Shown here: one piece after another, positions 57,285-64,000 of the stretch
Layout: every line of letters begins with the position of its first letter
How positions within the stretch are numbered: position 1 is the stretch's first letter
From: Microbacterium sp. BH-3-3-3
Lineage (GTDB): Bacteria > Actinomycetota > Actinomycetes > Actinomycetales > Microbacteriaceae
NCBI RefSeq assembly: GCF_007679045.1
Contig: NZ_VEFS01000003.1
Coordinates: forward strand, 231,785-295,784
Direction of reading: 5' to 3'
Length of the DNA: 64,000 bases
Made by a program: the position numbers and the translations under genes
Notes under the pieces: model-generated
What the model saw: only the letters and a program-made list of their open reading frames with translations
The model's database searches: none
What the model was told of the DNA's origin: nothing

Positions 57285-60275
57285 TCACCCGTAGAAGAGC
57301 TTGTCGAACACGCGGCGTGCCCGGCGGGTGGCGCCGAGGTAGTCCTCTTCGACCTGCGTCGCCGAGCGCGGCGCGTACTCCAGAATGCGGCCGATGCCGT
57401 CGAGCTTTCCGCGGTCGACCGGCAGCACGTCGCTCGTCTGGCCCGAAAGAAGGGTGTTCGCCGAGCGCAGGCGACTGGCCAGGTGCCAGGCCGCGGCGAG
57501 CTTGTCGGCGGCGTCGTGCTCGATGATGCCCGCGTCGGCCGCCGCGCTCAGCGCGTCGAGCGTCGAGGTCGTGCGCATGCCCGGAACCGCGCGCGCGTGC
57601 TGCAGCTGCAACAACTGCACGAGCCACTCGACGTCGCTCAGCGACCCCGGGCCGAGCTTGAGGTGACGCGCGGGGTCGGCGCCCTGCGGCAGTCGTTCGT
57701 TCTCGACCCGGGCCTTGATGCGGCGGATCTCGCGCAGCCCGTTCTGGTCGGCGGTGACCGGGTAGCGCACCTCGTCGGCCAGCTCCATGAACGCGGTGAT
57801 CAGCTTCACGCTTCCGGCGACACCGCGCGCCCGCAGCAGTGCCTGGGCCTCCCACGACAGCGACCAGCGCCGGTAGTACTCGGCGTATGCGTCGAGCGAG
57901 CGCGCCAGGGGGCCGCTGCGACCCTCGGGTCGGAGCTCGGCATCGAGATCGAGCGGCAGACGGTGGTCTTCCGACTGCTCGCGCACGCCCGCGACGATCT
58001 TGAGGGCCAACTGGCTCGCGCGCTGCGGGTCGACGCCGTTCGCCCGGTAGACGTACATCACGTCGGCATCCGACCCGAAGCCGAGCTCGCGACCGCCGAA
58101 GCGCCCCATCGCGATGATCGCGAAGTCGAGGTCGTCGTCTTCCGGGGGCACCACCACGCGCCGGACGGCCCGCAGGGTCGCCTGGATCGTGACCTCGGTG
58201 ATCGTGCTGAGCGCATCCGACAGCTCTTCGAGCGACACCGTGCCCAGCACCGCCGCCATCGCGACGCGGAGCATCTCGCGACGTCGCAGCGCACGTACCG
58301 ACCGCATTGCGTCGTCGATGTTCTGCCAGCGCGTCTGGATCGCGCGCGCCTCTTCTTCGAGCGCTTTGCCCGAGCGCGGGCGCAACAGCGCGTCGTCGTC
58401 GAGCCACGCGACCGACTCGGGGATCCACTCCATCAGCTCGCCGATGTAGCGCGAGCCCGAGAGCACCCGCGTGAGGCTCTCGGCCGCCCCGGCGGAGTCG
58501 CGCAGCATCCGCAGGAACCACGGGGTGTTGCCGAGGCGCTCGCTGATGCGACGGAAGACCAGCAACCCGTAGTCGGGATCGACCCCGTCGGCGAACCACC
58601 GGATCATGATCGGCATGAGGTGCCGCTGGATGGTCGACTTGCGGCTCAGTCCGCTGGTGAGGGCGGCGATGTGGCGCAGAGCGCCGGCCGGGTCGCGGAA
58701 GCCGATCGCGGCGAGGCGATCGCGGGCCTGCGCGGTCGACAACGTGCGCTCGCCCTCGGGAAGGGCGGCCACCGCCGACAGCAGCGGGCGGTAGAACAGG
58801 CGCACGTGGATGTCGCGCACCTCGCGCTTGATGCCCTCCCACACGGCCTGCACTCCGGATGCCGAGTCGGCCAGCCGCGACGCACGCGCGAGCACCCGCA
58901 GGTCGTCGTCTTTTTCAGGCAGCAGCGCCGTGCGGCGCAGGCCGCGCAGCTGCAGACGGTGCTCGAGCAGGCGGAGCAGGCGGTAGTCGCGGCCGAAGGC
59001 CTCGGCCTCGGTGCGGCCGATGTACCCCTCGGCGACCAGCGCGTCGAGGGCTTCGAGCGTGCCGCGTTGTCGGATGCGTTCATCGGTCAAGCCGTGCACG
59101 AGCTGCAGCAGCTGCACGGTGAACTCGACGTCGCGGATGCCGCCGGGCCCGAGCTTCAACTGACGGTTGACCTCGGCCGCGGGGATGTTGTCGGTGACGC
59201 GCTCGCGCATGCGCTGGACGCCCTCGACGAAGTTCTCGCGCTCCGCGCTGTGCCACACCAGGGGCTGCATCGCGGAGACGTACTCGGCGCCGAGCGTCGC
59301 ATCGCCCGCGATCGCCCGGGCCTTCAGCAGTGCCTGGAACTCCCAGCTCTTCGCCCAGCGCGCGTAGTACTGCTCGTGCGAGGCGAGGCTGCGCACCAGG
59401 GCGCCCTGCTTGCCCTCGGGGCGCAGGTTCGCGTCGACCTCCCAGAGCGGAGGCTCGATCTCGGCGCCGGAGATGCCGCGCATCGTCTGCACGGCGAGGC
59501 GTGTACCGATATCGATGGCACGGGCTTCGGACACCACCTCTTCGTCGGCCGAACCGCCGACGAAGATCACGTCGACGTCGCTGACGTAGTTGAGCTCGCG
59601 CGCGCCGGTCTTACCCATCGCGATGATCGCGAAGCGCGTTGCTTCGACCTGCTCGCGCGGGAACGCGCCGGGCCCCGCGCCGCTCACCCGCGCACGCGCG
59701 ACACTGAGCGACGCCTCCAGGGCCGCCCCCGCGAGGTCGGCGAGGGCCGACGACACGACGCTGATCGCGCCGGCCGGGTCGTCTTGGCCGAGGTCGTACG
59801 CCGCGATGCGGGCCAGCAAGCGCCGATAGCGCACGCGCAGCGCCACCCACGCGGCATCCGTCGCGTTTTCCGCGAACCCGTCGACATCGTGCACGGATGC
59901 CAGAAGCTCGGCGCGCATCGTCTGCTCGTCGGGCACGGTGAGCCCGGCACCCGAGAGGTGCACCAGCTCGTCGGGGTGACGCAGGTAGAACTCCGCGAAC
60001 CCGTCGGACGCGCCCACCAGATCCCACAGGGCACGCCACGCGCCGGCGTCGGTTGAGACGGCGCGAACGGCCTCCCTGTCGCGCCGGGCGACCTGCAGGA
60101 TCGCCAGCACCGCCCGATCGGGGTCGGCCACACGCTGCGCGAGCGCCATGGCATCCGCCCGCTCCACACCGAGCTGCTCCTCGAGCTCGCCGAGCAGGGA
60201 ATCTGCTTCGGCGAGCCGCGAGAAGCCGGTGCGGGCGAGCGCGGTGAGCGCGGTCGACCGATCGCCCGAGGTCAT
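57285..60275 (-). CDS. glnE: Bifunctional glutamine synthetase adenylyltransferase/deadenylase
   Basis: 996 residues. Two nucleotidyltransferase halves: the first with YVSDVDVIFVGGSADEEV (metal Asp pair in DVDVIF) and the second with GFGSDADVMYVYRANGVD, each followed by a helical domain, with GPGGIRDVEFTVQLLQLVHG and GPGSLSDVEWLVQLLQLQHA as the matching repeat motifs. It adds AMP to and removes it from Tyr of GlnA (49898-51322) according to nitrogen status. It begins 10 bp after the second glutamine synthetase gene, giving an operon conserved in mycobacteria (glnA2-glnE). Note the FDKLFYG C-terminus. Confidence 0.96.
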   Translation of the reverse strand: MTSGDRSTALTALARTGFSRLAEADSLLGELEEQLGVERADAMALAQRVADPDRAVLAILQVARRDREAVRAVSTDAGAWRALWDLVGASDGFAEFYLRHPDELVHLSGAGLTVPDEQTMRAELLASVHDVDGFAENATDAAWVALRVRYRRLLARIAAYDLGQDDPAGAISVVSSALADLAGAALEASLSVARARVSGAGPGAFPREQVEATRFAIIAMGKTGARELNYVSDVDVIFVGGSADEEVVSEARAIDIGTRLAVQTMRGISGAEIEPPLWEVDANLRPEGKQGALVRSLASHEQYYARWAKSWEFQALLKARAIAGDATLGAEYVSAMQPLVWHSAERENFVEGVQRMRERVTDNIPAAEVNRQLKLGPGGIRDVEFTVQLLQLVHGLTDERIRQRGTLEALDALVAEGYIGRTEAEAFGRDYRLLRLLEHRLQLRGLRRTALLPEKDDDLRVLARASRLADSASGVQAVWEGIKREVRDIHVRLFYRPLLSAVAALPEGERTLSTAQARDRLAAIGFRDPAGALRHIAALTSGLSRKSTIQRHLMPIMIRWFADGVDPDYGLLVFRRISERLGNTPWFLRMLRDSAGAAESLTRVLSGSRYIGELMEWIPESVAWLDDDALLRPRSGKALEEEARAIQTRWQNIDDAMRSVRALRRREMLRVAMAAVLGTVSLEELSDALSTITEVTIQATLRAVRRVVVPPEDDDLDFAIIAMGRFGGRELGFGSDADVMYVYRANGVDPQRASQLALKIVAGVREQSEDHRLPLDLDAELRPEGRSGPLARSLDAYAEYYRRWSLSWEAQALLRARGVAGSVKLITAFMELADEVRYPVTADQNGLREIRRIKARVENERLPQGADPARHLKLGPGSLSDVEWLVQLLQLQHARAVPGMRTTSTLDALSAAADAGIIEHDAADKLAAAWHLASRLRSANTLLSGQTSDVLPVDRGKLDGIGRILEYAPRSATQVEEDYLGATRRARRVFDKLFYG

Positions 60276-60285
60276 GGACCCTCCG

Positions 60286-61626
60286 TCAGAGCGCCTCGAG
60301 GTTGCTGGCCAGCTCGAACGGCGTCACCTGAGCGCGGTACTGCTGCCACTCGCGACGCTTGTTCAGCAGCACGTACTTGAAGACCGTCTCGCCGAGCGTC
60401 TCGGCGACCAGCTCCGACTCCTCGAGGTACTCGAGGGCGTGGTCGAGGCTCGCCGGAAGGGGCGCGTAGCCGAGGGCGCGGCGCTCCGAGTCGCTCAGCG
60501 ACCACACGTTGTCTTCGGCCTCGGCGGGGAGCTCGTACTCCTCTTCGATGCCCTTGAGGCCGGCCGCGAGCATGAGCGCGTACGACAGGTAGGGGTTGGC
60601 GGCGGAGTCGAGCGCGCGGTACTCGACCCGCGTCGACTGCCCCTTGTTGGGCTTGTACAGCGGCACGCGCACGAGAGCCGAGCGGTTGTTGTGGCCCCAG
60701 CAGATGAAGCTCGGAGCCTCGTCGCCGCCCCACAGTCGCTTGTAGGAGTTCACGAACTGGTTGGTCACGGCCGAGATCTCGTTGGCGTGACGCAGCAGGC
60801 CCGCGATGAAGTGACGCCCGACCTTCGACAGCTGGTACTGGCCGCCCTCTTCGTAAAAGGCGTTCATGTCGCCCTCGAACAGCGACAGGTGCGTGTGCAT
60901 GCCGCTGCCCGGCTGACCGCTGATGGGCTTCGGCATGAACGTCGCGTAGACGCCCTGCTCGATCGCGACCTCTTTCACGACGGTGCGGAAGGTCATGATG
61001 TTGTCGGCCGTGGTCAGCGCGTCGGCATACCGCAGGTCGATCTCGTTCTGGCCCGGGCCGCCCTCGTGGTGGCTGAACTCGACCGAGATGCCGAGGTCTT
61101 CGAGCATGCGCACCGACCGGCGACGGAAGTCGTGCGCCGTTCCGCCGGGGACGTTGTCGAAGTAGCCGGCCGAGTCGACGGGCTGCGGGCGTCCGTCGGG
61201 ACCCAGCTGCGACGACTTCAGCAGGTAGAACTCGATCTCGGGGTGCGTGTAGAACGTGAACCCGGCATCGGCGGCCTTGGCGAGCGTGCGCTTGAGCACG
61301 TGCCGCGGATCGGCGACCGCCGGCTGCCCGTCGGGCGTCGTGATGTCGCAGAACATGCGCGCGGTCGGGTCGATCTCCCCGCGCCACGGCAGGATCTGGA
61401 AGGTCGTGGGGTCGGGGTGCGCGAGCAGGTCGGACTCGTACGACCGCGTCAGCCCCTCGATCGCCGAGCCGTCGAAGCCCAGTCCCTCGGTGAAGGCACC
61501 CTCGACCTCGGCCGGGGCGATCGCCACCGACTTGAGCGTGCCGACCACGTCGGTGAACCACAGGCGCACGAACTTGACGCCGCGCTCCTCGATCGTGCGC
61601 AAGACGAAATCGCGCTGCTTGTCCAT
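60286..61626 (-). CDS. glnA2: Glutamine synthetase, GlnA2-like
   Basis: 446 residues. GS catalytic motifs are present: GFDGSAIEGLTRSYESD, FYTHPEIEFYLL, GGPGQNEIDLRY, FMPKPISGQPGSGMHTHLS and NNRSALVRVP. The region equal to the adenylylation loop reads AEDNVWSLSDSERRALGY, with Trp instead of Tyr, so GlnE should not control it; this is the GlnA2 subclass seen in Corynebacterium and Mycobacterium. Two start codons are possible; the ATG at 61626 has GAGGG at a 6-nt spacing, while 61632 does not. It lies upstream of glnE and downstream of a small SPOR-like gene on the same strand. Confidence 0.94.
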   Translation of the reverse strand: MDKQRDFVLRTIEERGVKFVRLWFTDVVGTLKSVAIAPAEVEGAFTEGLGFDGSAIEGLTRSYESDLLAHPDPTTFQILPWRGEIDPTARMFCDITTPDGQPAVADPRHVLKRTLAKAADAGFTFYTHPEIEFYLLKSSQLGPDGRPQPVDSAGYFDNVPGGTAHDFRRRSVRMLEDLGISVEFSHHEGGPGQNEIDLRYADALTTADNIMTFRTVVKEVAIEQGVYATFMPKPISGQPGSGMHTHLSLFEGDMNAFYEEGGQYQLSKVGRHFIAGLLRHANEISAVTNQFVNSYKRLWGGDEAPSFICWGHNNRSALVRVPLYKPNKGQSTRVEYRALDSAANPYLSYALMLAAGLKGIEEEYELPAEAEDNVWSLSDSERRALGYAPLPASLDHALEYLEESELVAETLGETVFKYVLLNKRREWQQYRAQVTPFELASNLEAL

Positions 61627-61651
61627 CGTCATCCCTCGTTTCGGTGGGCGT

Positions 61652-61855
61652 TCAGCGGGCGGAGCCGGAGCCCCAGTCGTCGCGGGCCTCTTCTTCGGCC
61701 CACTGCTGCGAACGCTTCTTCAGCAGCTCCGGAGCCTGAGCGGCCTCTTCGGCGGTGGCGAAGGGGCCGGCACGATCGACCGCCGGAGACTCGAACCCCT
61801 GCTCGACCTCGCCGGTCTCGAGGTTGTACCAGTACTGCTTGTTCTCGTCGCTCAC
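61652..61855 (-). CDS. Small SPOR-like domain protein
   Basis: 67 residues: YWYNLETGEVEQGFESPAVDRAGPFATAEEAAQAPELLKKRSQQWAEEEARDDW in pieces. This short family is common upstream of glnA2 in actinobacteria and is usually labelled SPOR domain protein or, mistakenly, methionine aminopeptidase. There is no signal peptide, so it is cytoplasmic. The GTG at 61855 begins MSDENKQYW. It is the first gene of the minus-strand glnA2-glnE unit with a 25-bp gap. Confidence 0.85.
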   Translation of the reverse strand: MSDENKQYWYNLETGEVEQGFESPAVDRAGPFATAEEAAQAPELLKKRSQQWAEEEARDDWGSGSAR

Positions 61856-61938
61856 GATGGCTCCTCACATGGGTCGCGCCCCTCGGCGCGAACCGCCGGT
61901 GCTCCCCCGATCCTACTGATCCCGACCGTCCGGCTGGC

Positions 61939-61944
61939 TAGGCT
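61939..61944 (+). promoter_or_regulatory. Candidate -10 box of a leaderless mRNA (ppgK)
   Basis: TAGGCT, 7 nt before the ATG at 61952, with CTGATC (61916-61921) 17 bp upstream as a -35. GAGGGG between them could still act as a ribosome site. Confidence 0.5.
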
Positions 61945-61951
61945 GAGGGGT

Positions 61952-62755
61952 ATGGCAACGAATGCATCTCGCGCGGTCGGAGTGGACATCGGCGGAACCG
62001 GCATCAAGGCCGGAATCGTGGATCTGGATGCCGGGGAGCTCGTCAGCGACCGGGTGAAGGTCGCGACGCCGGAGGGTGCGGAGCCGGCCGACGTGCTGGC
62101 CGCGGTGAGGCAGGTGCTCGAGACCCTCGAGGCCCCCGACGACCTGCCCCTGGGCGTGGCGTTCCCCGCGATCGTGAAGAACGGCCAGACGCTCTCGGCC
62201 GCGAACGTGTCGAAGTCGTGGATCGGCTTCGAGGCCGAGAAGTTCTTCGAGCACGGCCTCTCGCGTGACATCCACTTCGCCAACGACGCCGACGTCGCCG
62301 GTATCGCCGAGGTGCGCTACGGCGCGGCCAAGGGCGTGGACGGCCTCGTGATCCTCACGACCCTCGGCACGGGCATCGGCTCGGCCATGATCTACGACGG
62401 CGTGCTCGTGCCCAATAGCGAGCTCGGTCACCTGCAGCGCGCCGGCCACAAGAGAGACGCCGAGCACTTCGCCGCGTACTCCGCGCTGGAGCGCGAAGAG
62501 CTGTCGTGGGAGAAGTGGGCGAAGCGCCTGCAGTGGTACTACGACTACGTCGAGTTCCTCTTCAGCCCCGACCTCATCGTCGTCGGCGGCGGCGTGTCGA
62601 AGCACTCGGAGCACTTCCTGCCCCTGCTCAAGCTGCGCGCCCCGATCCTGCCGGCGAAGCACCGCAACAATGCGGGCATCATCGGCGCCGCGTCGCTCGC
62701 CGTGCCGGTGCCCGAGGCGCTGCCGGCGGTGGCACCGAAGGCCGACCCGAGCTGA
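61952..62755 (+). CDS. ppgK: Polyphosphate glucokinase
   Basis: 267 residues of the ROK family. AVGVDIGGTGIKAGIVD is the phosphate-binding loop, FANDADVAGIAEVRYGA has the catalytic Asp and the LTTLGTGIGSAMIYDGVLVPNSELGHL block completes the site. The family phosphorylates glucose with inorganic polyphosphate (and ATP). In mycobacteria ppgK stands next to sigA; here it is separated by about 20 kb but still in the same overall block. Starts at the ATG 61952 after TAGGCTGAGGGGT. Confidence 0.94.
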   Translation: MATNASRAVGVDIGGTGIKAGIVDLDAGELVSDRVKVATPEGAEPADVLAAVRQVLETLEAPDDLPLGVAFPAIVKNGQTLSAANVSKSWIGFEAEKFFEHGLSRDIHFANDADVAGIAEVRYGAAKGVDGLVILTTLGTGIGSAMIYDGVLVPNSELGHLQRAGHKRDAEHFAAYSALEREELSWEKWAKRLQWYYDYVEFLFSPDLIVVGGGVSKHSEHFLPLLKLRAPILPAKHRNNAGIIGAASLAVPVPEALPAVAPKADPS

Positions 62756-62778
62756 GGACACGGCATCCGGAAACGTCT

Positions 62779-63069
62779 TCAGGCGGCGGCGACCTGACGC
62801 ACGCTGACGGCATTGCGCCAGACGACCGGCGCCCAGTGCCCGCCCTCGCACGGCACCTCGAGCATCACGACGCGGTCGTTGCCGCCCGTCGCCCACGCGG
62901 GTTCGCGGGTGGCGGCGCGGTTCGGCCACGTGACCCACGCCCACACCGGGCGCTTGTCGGCGTACCACTCGATGGGGCGCGCGCCCCAGGTCTCGGGCTG
63001 AAGCGTGCAGGGGGCGATGGATGCCAGTACCCGAGCGACCATCTCATCGCTGACCCTCGTCGAACCCAT
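62779..63069 (-). CDS. Small uncharacterised protein
   Basis: 96 residues, soluble, Trp-rich (PETWGARPIEWYADKRPVWAWVTWPN) and with VVMLEVPCEGGHWAPVVWRNAV. No family recognised, no signal or membrane segment. Convergent with ppgK with 23 bp between stops. The ATG at 63069 starts MGSTRVSDEMV; GTAGAACAT at about 63100 could provide a promoter. Confidence 0.6.
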   Translation of the reverse strand: MGSTRVSDEMVARVLASIAPCTLQPETWGARPIEWYADKRPVWAWVTWPNRAATREPAWATGGNDRVVMLEVPCEGGHWAPVVWRNAVSVRQVAAA

Positions 63070-63250
63070 GCGCCGGACCCCTTCCCCGGCCGAGTTCGAG
63101 TGTAGAACATATGTCCGACACTCGATGGGTGGTGGACGCTGCGCGCATCCGTACCGAATCGCGCTGCGCGGGTCAAACCTGATGCGCCCCTCCCCTGCCG
63201 CCCCTTAGTGTCAGCGTCATCCACGCGCACGACACAGAGGGGGAATCATC

Positions 63251-63484
63251 GTGAGCAACGACTACAGCGGCGCGGCCGCAGGACTCGGCATCGGGGTTCT
63301 GATCATCGGGTTCATCGTCTACATCGCGATCCTCGCGCTCGCGATCTGGGTCTCGTACCTGATCATGCGGACCGCGGTGAAGAACGGCATCCTGCGCGCC
63401 GACGAAGAGCGCGCGCGTCGCGGCATTCCGGGTGGGGGCATGGCGCCGCCGGCAGGCGGATACAACTCGGGTCCGGGGGCGTAA
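63251..63484 (+). CDS. Small single-pass membrane protein
   Basis: 77 residues. One long hydrophobic segment (GLGIGVLIIGFIVYIAILALAIWVSYLIM, about 12-40), followed by a basic, Arg/Glu-rich helix (RADEERARRGIP) and a Gly/Pro tail. Topology N-out, C-in is likely. No known family. GTG at 63251 with GAGGGGG upstream. Confidence 0.65.
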   Translation: MSNDYSGAAAGLGIGVLIIGFIVYIAILALAIWVSYLIMRTAVKNGILRADEERARRGIPGGGMAPPAGGYNSGPGA

Positions 63485-63496
63485 CCCGCCGATCGC

Positions 63497-63544
63497 CACG
63501 ACGGCCCCGCATCGCTCGAGGGAGCGGGCGGGGCCGTCGTCGTG
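63497..63544. terminator. Terminator shared by the small membrane gene and rnpB
   Basis: CACGACGGCCCCGC (63497-63510) pairs with GCGGGGCCGTCGTCGTG (63528-63544, with a 3-nt bulge). It lies between the convergent ends of the two genes. Confidence 0.8.
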
Positions 63545-63586
63545 TGCGGGGGCGAATGGGCCGGCCTGTACGCCGGGTTCTGTCCG

Positions 63587-63615
63587 GGGGTTCCTTCGAC
63601 AAGCTCAGGAACCCC
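63587..63615. repeat. REP-like hairpin in rnpB, second copy
   Basis: GGGGTTCCT (63587-63595), loop TCGACAAGCTC, AGGAACCCC: perfect 9-bp stem with the family loop. It sits between GACCGTCC and ACAGAACCCGG of the RNA, where a lineage-specific helix (P19 in some actinobacteria) occurs. Confidence 0.85.
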
Positions 63616-63790
63616 GTGGACGGTCATCTCTCTCGGCGACACGTTGCCGTGCCGCTCCAGCGGCCTACCCGGGGACTCGGCGAGCCGCGTCGTCATCCCC
63701 TGTCTGGCCTTGCTCCGGACGAGGTTTACCTCGCGGGTCGTGTCACCACGACCCCGGTGGTCTCTTACACCACCCTTTCACCCTTACCCC

Positions 63791-63818
63791 GCGGCCCTTC
63801 GACAAGCTCAGGGACCGT
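63791..63818. repeat. REP-like hairpin in rnpB, P12 position
   Basis: GCGGCCCT (63791-63798), loop TCGACAAGCTC, then A-GGG-A-CCGT: an 8-bp stem with one bulged A and a terminal G-U. Same loop as the element at 63587. Confidence 0.8.
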
Positions 63819-63979
63819 GGGGCGGTCTGCTCTCTGTGGCACTGTCTCGCGGATTGCTCCGGGTGGGCGTTACCCACCGTCCTGCCCTGTGGAGCCCGGA
63901 CGTTCCTCGGCACGGGCGAACCCGTGACGCGACCGTCCAGCCGACCCATTCGCATCGGCCAGTCTACCGGTGAGCGTCC

Positions 63980-64000
63980 TCAGCCCTTCTCCGCGGTCGC
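63980..64000 (-). CDS. 3' end of a gene cut by the window edge (possible)
   Basis: A minus-strand reading frame with GCGACCGCGGAGAAGGGC before the stop TGA (63980-63982) runs off the right edge. Only six codons are visible, so no product can be named; rnpB upstream sequence is the only alternative reading. Confidence 0.25.
   Translation of the reverse strand, partial: ATAEKG

Larger units (their letters stand above)
63552..63953 (-). ncRNA. rnpB: RNase P RNA (type A), with two REP-like helices
   Basis: The catalytic RNA that matures tRNA 5' ends. P1 is formed by GCGAATGGGTCGGC (63953 downward) and GCCGGCCCATTCGC at the 3' end. Conserved elements in minus-strand order are GAGGAACGTCCGGGCTCC, GGGTAACGCCCACC, GCAATCCGCGAGACAGTGCC ACAGAGAGCAGACC, GGTAAGGGTGAAAGGGTG, GTAAGAGACCACCG, CGTCCGGAGCAAGGCCA and ACAGAACCCGGC. 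The helix after GAGAGCAGACCGC (the P12 position) is a REP-like hairpin (63791-63818), and a second one lies just before ACAGAACCCGG (63587-63615). The total length, about 402 nt, is usual. Confidence 0.93.

Noticed and set aside
57294-57308. REP-like AGCTTGTCGAA in glnE
   Set aside because: It encodes the C-terminal FDKLF of GlnE, is only part of the core and has no complementary stem; chance match.

Overview
This window is chromosomal DNA from a high-GC Gram-positive actinobacterium, most probably Microbacterium or a close relative in Microbacteriaceae. The evidence is the strong G/C preference at third codon positions, frequent GTG starts, the small families DUF7882, DUF4193, DUF3093, DUF7455 and DUF4191, a GlnR-type nitrogen signal, and gene blocks that match the actinobacterial core order (dut/DUF3710/DUF3159; pepA-lpdA-sucB; DUF4191/RDD/glnA; glnE/glnA2; HIT-thrS). 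No prophage, transposase, plasmid or integrase gene is visible.

Layout. 1-695: 89-bp tandem array of paired REP-like hairpins. 711-6916: lipoprotein, HIT-thrS pair, ArsB-type permease, two split-barrel flavoproteins around a DUF7882 gene. 6917-8100: four tRNA genes (Val, Cys, Gly, Val) and a duplicated long inverted repeat. 8114-20178: an unrecognised protein, a PemK-like protein, ammonium transporter, ZapE, rhodanese plus SufE, hydrolase, DUF3000-RNase D, and a thiolase/multifunctional beta-oxidation pair. 20405-30613: dxs, aconitase, the DUF3159-DUF3710-dut/DUF3093/DUF4193 block, sepH and a phosphodiesterase. 30685-35591: topoisomerase IV subunits A and B, convergent around a threefold repeat. 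35757-41465: DUF7455, a two-gene alanine racemase unit, an ATP-grasp enzyme, a second REP array, a CofE-like ligase and the primary sigma factor. 41773-57242: PAC2 protein, leucyl aminopeptidase-lpdA-sucB, DUF4191, RDD protein, glutamine synthetase I, an ATPase/HTH protein, a secreted alkaline phosphatase and an acyl-CoA ligase. 57285-63953: glnE, second glutamine synthetase, SPOR-like protein, polyphosphate glucokinase, two small proteins and RNase P RNA.

How the genes work together. Nitrogen assimilation is the clearest theme: ammonium transporter, adenylylatable GlnA, a second GlnA-like enzyme and GlnE, with GlnR-type boxes about 90 bp upstream of both amt and glnA. Central metabolism is represented by aconitase, the shared E3 and the E2 of 2-oxoglutarate dehydrogenase. 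Others cover fatty-acid activation and beta-oxidation, isoprenoid precursor synthesis, chromosome segregation and division (ParC/ParE, SepH, ZapE).

Most unusual: one REP-like hairpin family (conserved 11-nt loop GAGC[C/T]TGTCGA) forms two arrays and also sits inside the RNase P RNA gene (two variable helices) and inside the aconitase reading frame; the alanine racemase locus is divided into a C-terminal-domain gene carrying the Tyr motif, followed by a gene carrying the PLP-lysine barrel but a degenerate C-terminal domain; and lipB-lipA are missing from their usual place between sucB and the DUF4191 gene. Many genes also look leaderless, with a TANNNT box only 6-7 nt before the start codon.
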